Notes under the pieces: model-generated
The model's database searches: none
What the model saw: only the letters and a program-made list of their open reading frames with translations
What the model was told of the DNA's origin: nothing
Made by a program: the position numbers and the translations under genes
Shown here: one piece after another, positions 54,223-63,054 of the stretch
Position numbering within the stretch: the stretch's first letter is position 1
Layout: each line of letters opens with the position of its first letter
Source of the DNA: Methylopila turkensis
Lineage (GTDB): Bacteria; Pseudomonadota; Alphaproteobacteria; Rhizobiales; Methylopilaceae
Direction of reading: 5' to 3'
Assembly: GCF_027922325.1 (NCBI RefSeq)
Contig: NZ_BSFL01000002.1
Coordinates: 124,001 to 188,000 of the forward strand
Length of the DNA stretch: 64,000 nt

Positions 54223-55101
54223 TCAGAAGCCGTCGTCGAGCAGCGCCGCGAAGGGGCCGAGCGCCGGATTGCGGTTGTCGTCGCTCCAGACCGCATGCAA
54301 TTCGGCGCGCGCGGCGCCGAGATCGAGCGGGCGGAAGACCACGTTGTCGAAACAGGCGTTGCGCGCCTCGCTCGGCACGATCGCGAGGCCGAGCCCGGTG
54401 CTCACCAGCGCAAGGATCGCCTGGGCGTGCTTCATCTGCTGGATGCGGACCGGCTCCACCCCCGCCTCCGACAGCACCCCTTCGACGATGTCGTGGAGAT
54501 GCCGGGCCTCCGGCGCATAGGCGATGAAGGGCGCGCCCGCGAGCAGGCCGAGCGGCGGGCGCCGGCGCGCGGCGAGCGGATGGTCGGCGGGGAGCGCGAG
54601 CGCGAGCGTCTCGCGCATCACGCAGCGCGACCGCACCCGCCGCGTCTCCGGGATCGGGCGGACGAGTCCGAGATCGATCCGGCCGAATTCGAGCTCCACC
54701 ACCTGCTCGGCGGAATCGAGCTCCCTCCATGTCAGCGCCACGTCCGGCAGCTCCCGCCGCGCGCGCGCGACGAGCCGCGGCAGGTAGCCGTAGCAGGTTG
54801 TGCCGATGAACCCGACGGTCAGCGCGCCGGCGCTGCGGCCCGCCGCGCGCCGCACGGCCTGGACCGCGTCCTCGGACCGCCGCAGCAGCGCCTGCGCTTC
54901 GGCCATGAAGGCCTGGCCCGCCGGCGTCAGCGTCACGCTGCGGGTGGTGCGCTCAAACAGCCTCGCGTCGAGCGCGCGTTCCAGCGCCTGCACCTGCCGG
55001 CTGAGCGCCGACTGGGTGAGATTGAGCCGTCGCGCTGCGCGGCCGAAATTCAGTTCGCCTGCGACCACCAGAAAGGCGCGGGCTTGGGCGAGCTCAAGCA
55101 T
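54223..55101 (-). CDS. LysR-family regulator divergent from talarate/galactarate dehydratase
   Basis: A 292-residue LysR regulator. The winged helix is MLELAQARAFLVVAGELNFGRAARRLNLTQSALSRQ and the effector domain includes GALTVGFIGTTCYGYLPRLV and ends in LHAVWSDDNRNPALGPFAALL. It is clearly paralogous to the LysR protein at 59582. The divergent gene is the talarate/galactarate dehydratase, and the shared gap has the palindrome CATGAAATTCATG, so it is probably the regulator of that gene and perhaps of others in the region. Start ATG 55101. Confidence 0.93.
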   Translation of the reverse strand: MLELAQARAFLVVAGELNFGRAARRLNLTQSALSRQVQALERALDARLFERTTRSVTLTPAGQAFMAEAQALLRRSEDAVQAVRRAAGRSAGALTVGFIGTTCYGYLPRLVARARRELPDVALTWRELDSAEQVVELEFGRIDLGLVRPIPETRRVRSRCVMRETLALALPADHPLAARRRPPLGLLAGAPFIAYAPEARHLHDIVEGVLSEAGVEPVRIQQMKHAQAILALVSTGLGLAIVPSEARNACFDNVVFRPLDLGAARAELHAVWSDDNRNPALGPFAALLDDGF

Positions 55102-55115
55102 TGATGCGCTTCCCG

Positions 55116-55128
55116 CATGAAATTCATG
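55116..55128. promoter_or_regulatory. Palindrome CATGAAATTCATG in the LysR/dehydratase gap
   Basis: Six-base arms around a central A, in the divergent promoter region and 15 bases from the LysR start. Short palindromes with an ATGAAATTCAT core fit the T-N11-A pattern of LysR sites. A GCATTGATGC at 55098-55107 overlaps the LysR start codon. Confidence 0.5.
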
Positions 55129-55220
55129 AAAACATAGCCTTGGACGCGCACGAATGACAAAGCCTATCCATCGTCCCGAGACGCCGGCGGAACAGCCGGC
55201 CCGCAACGAGGAGACGCCAG

Positions 55221-56399
55221 ATGACCGCCGTCGATCAGCCCGAAGCCCTGACCATCGCCGCGACCGCCCCCGGCGGCGACCGCATCGCCTGGGCGAAGCT
55301 CTCGCTCTGCTTCCTGCCGCTGAAGACCCCGATTTCGGACGCCAAGGTTCTCACGGGCCGCCAGAAGCCGCTCACCGAAGTCGCGATCCTGTTCTGCGAG
55401 ATCGAGACCCGCGACGGCTTCCGCGGCATGGGCTTCTCCTATTCGAAGCGCGCCGGCGGTCCCGGCATGTTCGCGCACGCCAAGGAGATCGCCGACCGGC
55501 TGATCGGCGAGGACCCGAACGACATCGAGAAGATCTGGACCAAGCTCGTCTGGGCGGGCGCCTCGGTCGGACGGTCCGGCCTCGCGACGCAGGCGATCGC
55601 CGCGATCGACATCTGCCTCTGGGACCTCAAGGCCAAGCGCGCGGGCCTGCCGCTCTCGAAGCTCATCGGCTCTCATCGCGACAGCGTGCGCTGCTACAAC
55701 ACCTCCGGCGGCTTCCTGTCGACTCCTCTCCCCGAGGTTCTGGAGAACTGCGCCGCGTCCCGCGAGAAGGGCATCGGCGGCATCAAGATCAAGGTCGGCC
55801 AGCCGGACTGGTCCAAGGACTTCGAGCGCGTGAAGGCGGTGCGAAAACTCCTCGACAACGGCTTCCCGCTCGCCGTCGACGCCAACCAGCAGTGGGACCG
55901 TCCGACCGCCATGCGCGTCGGCCGCGCGCTGGAGGACTTCGACCTGTTCTGGATCGAGGAACCGCTCGACGCCTATGACGCCAAGGGCCACGCCATGCTC
56001 GCCGCGGATCTCGCGACCCCGATCGCGACCGGCGAGATGCTGACCTCGGTCGCCGAGCATTACGAGCTGATCCGCAACGACAGCGTGGACTTCATCCAGC
56101 CGGACGCCGGCCGCGTCGGCGGGATCACGCAGTTCCTCAAGATCATGAACATGGCCGACCACGCCGGGCTGATGATGGCCCCGCATTTCGCCATGGAGAT
56201 CCACCTCCACCTCTGCGCCTGCTATCCGCGCGAGCCGTGGGTGGAGCATTTCGACTGGCTGGAGCCGCTGTTCGACGAGAGCCTGGAGATCAGGGACGGC
56301 CGCATGGTGGTGCCGGACCGCCCCGGACTCGGCGCGACCATCAGCGAGCAGGCTCGCGCCTGGGTGGTGGACGCCCATGAGGTCGGCAAGCGGGCTTAA
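55221..56399 (+). CDS. L-talarate/galactarate dehydratase (mandelate racemase family)
   Basis: A 392-residue enolase-superfamily enzyme. It matches the characterised Salmonella L-talarate/galactarate dehydratase closely in my recollection, including AWKAKLSLCFLPL-like start, SDAKVLTGRQKPLTEVAI, VGFSYSKRAGG-like and EDPNDIEKIWTKLVWAGASVGRSG. Catalytic parts are KIKVGQ near residue 190, VDANQQWDR near residue 220, WIEEPLDAYD, IATGEMLTS and APHFAMEIHLHL near residue 315. It dehydrates hexaric acids to 5-keto-4-deoxyglucarate, the GarL substrate. GAGGAGA precedes ATG 55221. A repeat element follows. Confidence 0.93.
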   Translation: MTAVDQPEALTIAATAPGGDRIAWAKLSLCFLPLKTPISDAKVLTGRQKPLTEVAILFCEIETRDGFRGMGFSYSKRAGGPGMFAHAKEIADRLIGEDPNDIEKIWTKLVWAGASVGRSGLATQAIAAIDICLWDLKAKRAGLPLSKLIGSHRDSVRCYNTSGGFLSTPLPEVLENCAASREKGIGGIKIKVGQPDWSKDFERVKAVRKLLDNGFPLAVDANQQWDRPTAMRVGRALEDFDLFWIEEPLDAYDAKGHAMLAADLATPIATGEMLTSVAEHYELIRNDSVDFIQPDAGRVGGITQFLKIMNMADHAGLMMAPHFAMEIHLHLCACYPREPWVEHFDWLEPLFDESLEIRDGRMVVPDRPGLGATISEQARAWVVDAHEVGKRA

Positions 56400-56410
56400 T
56401 CCCTACACGC

Positions 56411-56513
56411 CGTCATGGTCCGGCTTGACCGGACCATCCATGTCAGGCGTCGAGCGCTACGCGGACCATGGGTTTTCCGGTCAAGCCGGAGGACGACGCC
56501 TCATCCTGAGGCG
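56411..56513. repeat. Palindromic repeat element B, between the dehydratase and tctA
   Basis: Hairpin ATGGTCCGG-CTTGA-CCGGACCAT at 56415-56437, a second stem-loop around TTCCGG-TCAAG-CCGGAG near 56474-56491, and CGCCTCA-TCC-TGAGGCG at 56497-56513. It lies between the 3' ends of two converging genes and may also act as a terminator. The first two parts belong to the same repeat family as element A. Confidence 0.8.
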
Positions 56514-56517
56514 CCCC

Positions 56518-58017
56518 CTACTCCGCCAGCGCCTCTTCGCGCTTCCGCGCCACCTTCGGCGAGAACATCGCGACCAGCAGCAAGGCGACGACCGCAAGGA
56601 TCGTCGCGGAGATCGGCGACGTCACGAACACGGTGACGTCGCCGTCGGCCAGCAGCATCGCGCGGCGGAAGTTCTCCTCGAGCTGGGGGCCGAGCACGAG
56701 GCCGAGCAGCAGCGGGGCGGGCTCGACGCCGACCTTGATGAAGAAGTATCCGATCGCCGCGCAGCCCAGCATCAGCCAGACGTTGAACATAGAGTTCGAA
56801 ATGCCGTAGGCGCCGATGCAGCAGAACAGCACGATCGCCGGGAACATCAGCCGGTAGGGGATCTTCAGCATCGAGATCCAGATGCCGATCATCGGCAGGT
56901 TGATGACCAGCAGCATCAGGTTGCCGGTCCACATGCTGGCGATCAGGCCCCAAACGAGCTGCGGCTGTTCGGTCATGATCTGCGGACCGGGCTGGATGCC
57001 GTGCATCATCAGCGCGCCGATCATCAGCGCCATCAGGGCGTTGGACGGGATGCCGAGCGTGAGCAGCGGGATGAAGCTGGTCTGCGCGCCGGCGTTGTTG
57101 GCCGCCTCCGGTCCCGCGACGCCCTCGATCGCGCCATGGCCGAAGCGCGAGGGATCCTTCGCGAACTTCTTCTCCAGCGCGTAGGCGGTGAAGGGCGGCA
57201 GCGCCGCGCCGCCGCCGGGCAGCACGCCGAGGAAGGAGCCGATCGCGGTGCCGCGCAGCATGGCCGGGAAGGCCCGCCGCAGGTCGGGGAGACCCGGCAT
57301 CAGGCTGCCGACCTTCTGCGCCACGATACGGCGCTCGGCCGGGCGTTCGAGGTTGGCGATGATCTCGCCGAGGCCGAACAGGCCCATGGCGATGGGCACG
57401 AAGTCGAGCCCGTCGGCGAGGTTCGGGATGCCGAAGGTCATGCGCGAGGCGCCGGAGGAGACGTCGATGCCGACGATGCCGAGGATCAGCCCCAGCACGA
57501 TCATGGCGAGCGCCTTGGCGACCGAACCATGGGCGAGCACGACCGCGGCGATCAGTCCGAGCACCAGAAGGCTGAAATACTCGACCGCCGTGAATTTCAG
57601 CGCGAGCGCCGCGAGCGGCAGCGCCAGCAACGCGATGACGACGGTGGCCACGGTGCCGGCGAAGAACGAGGAGATGGCGGCGAGCGCCAGCGCGTGGCCG
57701 GCGCGGCCCTGCTTCGCCATCTGATGGCCGTCGATGCAGGTCACGACCGACGAGGTCTCGCCAGGCACGTTAACCAGGATCGCCGTTGTGGAGCCGCCGT
57801 ATTGCGCGCCGTAGAAGATGCCGGCCAGCATGATGAAGGCGGTCGAAGGCTCCAGCCCGAAGGTGAAGGGCAGCAGCAGCGCGACCGTCGGGATCGGCCC
57901 GATGCCGGGCAGCACGCCGATGGCCGTGCCGATCAGGACGCCGAACAGGCAATAGAGCAGGTTCTGCGGCTCGACCGCGACCTGAAGGCCGAGGAACAGG
58001 TTGTCGAAGAGCTCCAT
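56518..58017 (-). CDS. tctA: Tripartite tricarboxylate transporter large permease TctA
   Basis: A 499-residue TctA with about twelve membrane helices. Family segments include FGVLIGTAIGVLPGIGPIPTVALLLPFTF near residue 23, MLAGIFYGAQYGGSTTAILVNVPGE near residue 60 and SNALMALMIGALMMHGIQPGP near residue 325. It is the last gene of a tctCBA operon; 4 bases separate it from tctB. TctAB with a Bug protein imports organic acids with Na+ or H+; the surrounding enzymes suggest hexaric acids. Confidence 0.95.
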   Translation of the reverse strand: MELFDNLFLGLQVAVEPQNLLYCLFGVLIGTAIGVLPGIGPIPTVALLLPFTFGLEPSTAFIMLAGIFYGAQYGGSTTAILVNVPGETSSVVTCIDGHQMAKQGRAGHALALAAISSFFAGTVATVVIALLALPLAALALKFTAVEYFSLLVLGLIAAVVLAHGSVAKALAMIVLGLILGIVGIDVSSGASRMTFGIPNLADGLDFVPIAMGLFGLGEIIANLERPAERRIVAQKVGSLMPGLPDLRRAFPAMLRGTAIGSFLGVLPGGGAALPPFTAYALEKKFAKDPSRFGHGAIEGVAGPEAANNAGAQTSFIPLLTLGIPSNALMALMIGALMMHGIQPGPQIMTEQPQLVWGLIASMWTGNLMLLVINLPMIGIWISMLKIPYRLMFPAIVLFCCIGAYGISNSMFNVWLMLGCAAIGYFFIKVGVEPAPLLLGLVLGPQLEENFRRAMLLADGDVTVFVTSPISATILAVVALLLVAMFSPKVARKREEALAE

Positions 58018-58021
58018 GCCG

Positions 58022-58468
58022 TCACCAGGGCCAGGCGGGAATGGGAAGCGCGAGCGCCGTCACGAACAGCAGCACCGAGGCGACCGCGAGCGCGACCGCG
58101 AACAGAACCGCCTCGACCGGCCGCGTCTCGTCGCTCCCTGCGGCGGCGACCAGCACCGCCGCGAGCGCCGCGACCGCGAGACCCGCCTTGACGCCCAGAA
58201 GCGCGAACACCGCGATCGCGCCCAGCACCGCCGCGAAGGGACGAAGATGGGGGCGCTCGATCGCCTCGCCGCCGCGGCTGAGGCCGCGCGCCACGAAGAA
58301 CAGGCCGAACGCCATCGCGATCCCCGCCAGCACGCGCGGCATGAAGCCGGGGCCCATGTCGGCGGGCGAGCCGAAGGTCAGCGTCCGCGTCGCGTAGAAG
58401 GTGAGCGCCGCGACGGCGACCAGGAACGCGCCGAACAGCGCGTCCTGCAGGTCGAAGCGGGTGGTCAC
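58022..58468 (-). CDS. tctB: Tripartite tricarboxylate transporter small permease TctB
   Basis: A 148-residue membrane protein with four hydrophobic helices, matching the TctB family: FAFYATRTLTFGSPADMGPGFMPR-like segment near residue 22 and FGLFFVARGLSRGG near residue 55. It starts with GTG 58468 and lies between tctC and tctA with gaps of four bases on both sides. Confidence 0.92.
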   Translation of the reverse strand: MTTRFDLQDALFGAFLVAVAALTFYATRTLTFGSPADMGPGFMPRVLAGIAMAFGLFFVARGLSRGGEAIERPHLRPFAAVLGAIAVFALLGVKAGLAVAALAAVLVAAAGSDETRPVEAVLFAVALAVASVLLFVTALALPIPAWPW

Positions 58469-58472
58469 GGCC

Positions 58473-59462
58473 TCACTGGCCCTTGATCCCGGCGTCGGCG
58501 ATGATCTTGCCCCAGCTCTCGGTGTTGGTCGCGAGCCAGGCCTTGAGATCGTCCGCAGGTCCGCCGACCACGCGGCCGCCCTGCTGCTTGATGCGCTCGA
58601 TCACCTCGGGGCGCTTCAGCGCCTCGTTCACCGCGGCGTTCACCGCGGCGATCTTCTCAGGCGGCGAGCCCGCGGTGGTCAGCAGGCCCTGCCACGAGCC
58701 GACGTCGGGCTGCGGCAGCTTCGCCTCCTTGAAGGTCGGGAGATCGGGCGCGGCGGCGACCCGCTCGTCGCCGGTCACCGCGAGGCCCTTGAGCTGGCCG
58801 TTGGTCACGAAGGGCAGCGTCGCGGTGGCGCCGTTGATGATCACCTTGCTCTCGCCGGAGACCACGGCCTGGGTCGCGGCCGCGCCGCCCTTGTAGGGCA
58901 CGGTCTTCCACTGGACGCCGAGCTCCTTCGCCATGGCGACCGCGGTGATGTGGTTGACGCCGCCGATCCCTGAGTTCGCGACCGCGAGCTTCCCCGGATT
59001 GGCCTTGGCGTAGGCGAGCAGGCTCGCGACGTCGGTCACGCCCTCGAGCTTGGGGTTCACCGCCAGCACATAAGGCGAGAACATCACCATCGTCACCGGC
59101 GCGAGGTCTTCGAGAGGCTTGTAAGTGAGGTCGGCGAAGAGGCCGGGAGCCGAGGCCACGGTCCCGACGTCGGTCAGCAGGTAGGTCTGCCCGTCCTTGT
59201 CGGCCTTGGCGACGGCGTCCGCGCCGATGTTGCCGGCCGCGCCCGGCTTGTTCTCGACGACGACCGTCTGGCCGATTTTCTCCGAGAGCAACGGCGCAAT
59301 GATGCGGGCGAGGGTGTCGGAGGTGCCGCCGGGCGCGTAAGGCACCACGATGCGGACCGTGCGGTCGAAGGCTTGGGCCGCGGCGGGCGCCGCGCCGAAC
59401 GAGACGCCGGAGAGCGCGATGGCGCAGGCGAGCGCGCAGGCCGCGCGGCGAGTGACGGTCAT
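58473..59462 (-). CDS. tctC: Tripartite tricarboxylate transporter binding protein TctC (operon with tctBA)
   Basis: A 329-residue Bug-family periplasmic protein with a Sec signal peptide ending in APAAAQA near residue 30. Then RIVVPYAPGGTSDTLARII near residue 37, VVVENKPGAAGNIGADAVAKAD and VANSGIGGVNHITAVAMAKELG. ATG 59462 is preceded by GGGAGGAATCC. It heads tctCBA and so is the main partner of the permeases here. Two copies of TGGATCGATGCCG lie upstream at 59550-59579. Confidence 0.94.
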   Translation of the reverse strand: MTVTRRAACALACAIALSGVSFGAAPAAAQAFDRTVRIVVPYAPGGTSDTLARIIAPLLSEKIGQTVVVENKPGAAGNIGADAVAKADKDGQTYLLTDVGTVASAPGLFADLTYKPLEDLAPVTMVMFSPYVLAVNPKLEGVTDVASLLAYAKANPGKLAVANSGIGGVNHITAVAMAKELGVQWKTVPYKGGAAATQAVVSGESKVIINGATATLPFVTNGQLKGLAVTGDERVAAAPDLPTFKEAKLPQPDVGSWQGLLTTAGSPPEKIAAVNAAVNEALKRPEVIERIKQQGGRVVGGPADDLKAWLATNTESWGKIIADAGIKGQ

Positions 59463-59549
59463 GGATTCCTCCCAGGGAACGCTGCGTTTCGCAGACTGTT
59501 GGGAGGAGCGTCCCTGCAAAGACGATGGCCGTCCAAGACAAATCCGGCA

Positions 59550-59579
59550 TGGATCGATGCCGAAATTGGATCGATGCCG
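59550..59579. promoter_or_regulatory. Direct repeat TGGATCGATGCCG (two copies)
   Basis: Two perfect 13-base copies at 59550-59562 and 59567-59579, with starts 17 bases apart, upstream of tctC. Their core ATCGATGC is shared with the palindrome at 60489-60502. Probable LysR binding sites. Confidence 0.6.
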
Positions 59580-59581
59580 TC

Positions 59582-60466
59582 CTAAGCCTCGTCTCCGAGG
59601 ATGATCGCGAGAGCCCGCTCGGCGGCCGGATTCTCGTTGTCGCGCCGCCAGACCGCGCCGAGTTCGGCGGTCTCTCCGGCTTTCGCGATCTCGCGATAGG
59701 CCACGCCTTCGAAATGAAGCTGGCGCGCCGCCTCCGGCACCAGCGCGACCCCGAGCCCGATCCTGACGAGCGCCAGCACCGAGTGGATCTGGCTGACATG
59801 CTGGGCGATCGTCGGCTGGGCGCCTGCGGCCGAGAACAGCCTGAGCGTCAGGTCGTGGAAGTAGCGCGCCTCGAACGGCGAATAGCTGATCAGCGGATCG
59901 CCGCCGAGGTCGGCGAGGTCGATGGCGGCGCGGTCCGCCAGCCGATGGTCCGGCGGCAGCGCCACGATCATCGGCTCGCGCAGAACGATGCGGAACTCGA
60001 GCTCCGCGTGACGCACCGGCGGCCGCACCAGCCCGATGTCGATGCGGCCGTTCGCCAATGCGTCGAGCTGGGCGGAGGTGACGGCCTCCCTCAGCGCCAC
60101 GTCGACGCCGGGCAGGCGCCGCTTCAACCGCTGGAACACGTCGGGCAGAAAACCGTAGCCGGAGGCCGCGGTGAAGCCGATCGTCACCGCGCCGGCGTCG
60201 CCCTCCGAGACGCGCCGGATCGACATGGCCGCGCCCTCGGCGAGCGACAGCAGACGGCGCGCTTCGGGCAGAAAGGTGCGCCCCGAGGACGTCAGGGCCA
60301 CGCGGCGGTGGGAGCGCTCGAACAGTCGCGCCTCGAGCAGGTGCTCGAGCAGCTGGATCTGCCGGCTCAGCGGCGGCTGCGTCATGTTCAGCCGACGGGC
60401 CGCGCGGCCGAAATGCAGCTCCTCGGCCACCGCCACGAAGCAGCGCAGGTGGGTGAATTCGAACAT
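59582..60466 (-). CDS. LysR-family regulator of the hexarate/Tct region
   Basis: A 294-residue LysR protein: winged helix MFEFTHLRCFVAVAEELHFGRAARRLNMTQPPLSRQ and an effector domain with GAVTIGFTAASGYGFLPDVFQ and AELGAVWRRDNENPAAERALAI. It is paralogous to the LysR at 54223. It lies between tctCBA (same strand, downstream) and a divergent Bug gene, with ATCGATGC motifs in both flanking promoter regions, so it probably controls both transcription units. Start ATG 60466. Confidence 0.93.
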   Translation of the reverse strand: MFEFTHLRCFVAVAEELHFGRAARRLNMTQPPLSRQIQLLEHLLEARLFERSHRRVALTSSGRTFLPEARRLLSLAEGAAMSIRRVSEGDAGAVTIGFTAASGYGFLPDVFQRLKRRLPGVDVALREAVTSAQLDALANGRIDIGLVRPPVRHAELEFRIVLREPMIVALPPDHRLADRAAIDLADLGGDPLISYSPFEARYFHDLTLRLFSAAGAQPTIAQHVSQIHSVLALVRIGLGVALVPEAARQLHFEGVAYREIAKAGETAELGAVWRRDNENPAAERALAIILGDEA

Positions 60467-60488
60467 GCGCTCGCTCGATACCCAATGA

Positions 60489-60502
60489 GCATCGATCGAT
60501 GC
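60489..60502. promoter_or_regulatory. Palindrome GCATCGATCGATGC upstream of the LysR gene
   Basis: A perfect 14-base palindrome in the divergent gap between the LysR gene (start 60466) and the Bug gene (start 60616). Its half-site ATCGATGC also occurs twice upstream of tctC. Confidence 0.6.
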
Positions 60503-60615
60503 CTCCTATAGCTTAGACCGGAATGACGGGGCTGGCTACGGTCCCTGCCAGCGAGCGAGCGCAGCTCCTAAGACTGCGCGGCTCCGAGGAAACGACCGGG
60601 AGAGGATCGATACTG

Positions 60616-61590
60616 ATGCGCGCATTCAAGCTTCTGGCGACCGCCGCAGCGGCGCTCGCCTTGGTCGCGCCGCAGGCCGCGGCGGCGACCGAATACCCGA
60701 CCCGCAACATCACCATGGTGGTGCCGTTCCCGCCCGGCGGCGCATCGGACACCGCGGCCCGCGTCGTCAGCCAGCAGCTCGAGAAGCAGCTTGGCAAGAA
60801 CATCATCATCGAGAACAAGCCTGGCGCGACCGGCAACACCGGCGCCCGGCTCGTCGCAAGCGCGACGCCGGACGGCTACACGCTGCTCTGCGCGGCTTTG
60901 TCGGTCTGGTCGATCAACGCGGCGCTGTTCCGGGAACTGCCTTACGACCCGGCCAAGGACTTCGACCACCTGACCATCGCGGTGCGCACGCCGAACGTGC
61001 TGGTCGTGCGAAAGGACTTCCCGGCGAAGGACTACAAGGAGTTCGTCGAGTACCTGAAGGCCCATCCCGGCGAAGTCACCTTCGCGAGCTCGGGCAGCGG
61101 CTCGTCGGACCATCTGACCGCCGAACTCTGGTGGCAGAAGACCGGCACCAAGGCGAACCACATTCCCTACAAGGGCGGCGGACCGGCCATCGCCGACCTG
61201 ATCGGCGGCCACGCCGACGCCTCGTTCGCGAACCTCGGCAACATCTATCCGCAGGTGAACCTCGGCAAGGTCCGCGCGCTCGCCATCACGGCTGAGAAGC
61301 GCGATCCGCTGCTGCCGGACGTCCCGACGCTCGCCGAGCTCGGGCTCCAGGGCGGCGAGGTCTACTCCTGGCAGGCCTTCGGCGGCCCGAAGGGCATGCC
61401 CGAGGACGTGCGGACCAAGCTCGCGACCGAGATGGTCAAAGCTCTGAAGGAGCCGAGCGTGAAGGAAGCCTTCGCCAAGACCGGCTTCGAGATCGTGGCC
61501 AACACGCCCGAGGAGTTCCGCGAATTCCAGGCCGGCGAGATCGCGCGCTGGAAGGAGGTCGTGGCCAAGGGCAACATCCCTTCGCCGTAA
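60616..61590 (+). CDS. Tripartite tricarboxylate transporter (Bug/TctC) binding protein upstream of gudD
   Basis: A 324-residue Bug-family protein with a Sec signal peptide (MRAFKLLATAAAALALVAPQ, cleavage after AAA). Then ITMVVPFPPGGASDTAARVV near residue 33, IIENKPGATGNTGARLVASA near residue 63 and FASSGSGSSDHLTAELWW near residue 143. It is the first gene of the gudD-garL-garR operon and is divergent from the LysR gene. A hexaric acid is the likely ligand. Start ATG 60616. Confidence 0.93.
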   Translation: MRAFKLLATAAAALALVAPQAAAATEYPTRNITMVVPFPPGGASDTAARVVSQQLEKQLGKNIIIENKPGATGNTGARLVASATPDGYTLLCAALSVWSINAALFRELPYDPAKDFDHLTIAVRTPNVLVVRKDFPAKDYKEFVEYLKAHPGEVTFASSGSGSSDHLTAELWWQKTGTKANHIPYKGGGPAIADLIGGHADASFANLGNIYPQVNLGKVRALAITAEKRDPLLPDVPTLAELGLQGGEVYSWQAFGGPKGMPEDVRTKLATEMVKALKEPSVKEAFAKTGFEIVANTPEEFREFQAGEIARWKEVVAKGNIPSP

Positions 61591-61603
61591 GCCCCTTCGC
61601 GAC

Positions 61604-61634
61604 GCTTCACCTCGCCCGCTCGGCGGGGTGAAGC
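61604..61634 (+). terminator. Hairpin between the Bug gene and gudD
   Basis: Arms of 13 bases (61604-61616 and 61622-61634, with one T-G pair) around the loop CGCTC, immediately after the Bug gene. Without a U-tract it may protect the upstream message or attenuate expression of gudD, so that binding protein is made in excess. Confidence 0.5.
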
Positions 61635-61670
61635 CCTCCGCCCCTCGTCGACCTATCCGGAGCCGTTCCT

Positions 61671-63038
61671 GTGACCACCCTCGCAGAAGACGTCCAGCGG
61701 CAGTCCTCGGCCCGCGCCGCGACCCCCGTGGTGACCGACCTCAAGGTCGTCCCCGTCGCCGGCCACGACTCCATGCTGATGAACCTGAGCGGCGCCCACG
61801 GTCCGTTCTTCACCCGCAACCTCGTGGTCCTGACCGACAGCGCCGGCCATACCGGCCTTGGCGAGGTGCCGGGCGGCGAGAAGATCCGCCAGACGCTGGA
61901 GGACGCCCGCGAGCTGATCGTCGGCCGCCCGATCGGGGCCTGGAACGCGGTCCTGAACGAGATGCGCTCCGTCTTCGCCGATCGTGACAGCGGCGGCCGC
62001 GGCCTCCAGACCTTCGATCTGCGCATCACCATCCATGCGGTGACGGCGGTCGAGAGCGCCTTTCTCGATCTTCTGGGCCAGCACCTCGACGTGCCCGTCG
62101 CCGCCCTTCTCGGCGAGGGCGTGCAGCGGCCGGCGGTCGAGATGCTTGGCTACCTGTTCTATGTCGGCCCGCGCACGAAGACCGACCTGCCCTACCGCGC
62201 CCCGACGGCCGCGGACGGCTGGCTTAGGCTTCGCGACGAGGAGGCGATGACGCCAGAGACCGTGGCGCGGCTCGCGGAAGCCGCGAAGGAGCGCTACGGC
62301 TTCAACGATTTCAAGCTCAAGGGCGGCGTGCTCCGGGGCGACGAGGAGATCGCGGCCGTCACCGCGATCAAGGACCGCTTTCCGGACGCCCGCGTGACGC
62401 TCGACCCGAACGGCGCCTGGTCGCTCGACGAGGCGATCCGGCTCTGCAAGGGCCAGGGCCATGTGCTCGCCTACGCCGAAGACCCCTGCGGCGCCGAGCA
62501 GGGCTTTTCCGGCCGCGAGATCATGGCGGAGTTCCGCCGCGCGACCGGCCTTCCGACCGCCACCAACATGATCGCGACCGACTGGCGCCAGATGCGCCAT
62601 GCGATCCAGCTCGGCTCGGTCGACATCCCGCTCGCCGATCCGCATTTCTGGACGCTCGCAGGCGCCGTCCGGGTCGCGCAGCTCACCCGCGACCACGACC
62701 TCACCTGGGGCTCGCATTCGAACAACCACTTCGACGTCTCGCTCGCCATGTTCACCCACGCGGCGGCGGCGGCGCCGGGCAAGGTGACCGCGATCGACAC
62801 CCACTGGATCTGGCAGGACGGCGAGCGGCTGACGAAGCAGCCGCTCGAGATCAAGGGCGGACTCGTGGCGTTGCCCGAGCGGCCGGGCCTCGGGATCGAA
62901 ATCGACTGGGCGGAAGTCGAAAAAGCCCACGAGCTTTACAAGCGCCATGGCCTCGGGGCGCGTGACGACGCGGCCGCCATGCAGTTCCTGATTCCGAATT
63001 GGACCTTCGACAACAAGCGCCCGGCGATGGTGCGCTAG
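61671..63038 (+). CDS. gudD: Glucarate dehydratase
   Basis: A 455-residue enolase-superfamily enzyme of the GudD type, converting D-glucarate (and often L-idarate) to 5-keto-4-deoxyglucarate. N-terminal [28 protein letters not shown] is typical. Catalytic regions are FNDFKLKGG near residue 210, TLDPNGAW near residue 240, YAEDPCG near residue 265 and [18 protein letters not shown] near residue 345. Start GTG 61671. The next gene is garL, so the operon runs the pathway in order. Confidence 0.96.
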   Translation: MTTLAEDVQRQSSARAATPVVTDLKVVPVAGHDSMLMNLSGAHGPFFTRNLVVLTDSAGHTGLGEVPGGEKIRQTLEDARELIVGRPIGAWNAVLNEMRSVFADRDSGGRGLQTFDLRITIHAVTAVESAFLDLLGQHLDVPVAALLGEGVQRPAVEMLGYLFYVGPRTKTDLPYRAPTAADGWLRLRDEEAMTPETVARLAEAAKERYGFNDFKLKGGVLRGDEEIAAVTAIKDRFPDARVTLDPNGAWSLDEAIRLCKGQGHVLAYAEDPCGAEQGFSGREIMAEFRRATGLPTATNMIATDWRQMRHAIQLGSVDIPLADPHFWTLAGAVRVAQLTRDHDLTWGSHSNNHFDVSLAMFTHAAAAAPGKVTAIDTHWIWQDGERLTKQPLEIKGGLVALPERPGLGIEIDWAEVEKAHELYKRHGLGARDDAAAMQFLIPNWTFDNKRPAMVR

Positions 63039-63054
63039 GCGCAGGATCTACAGG

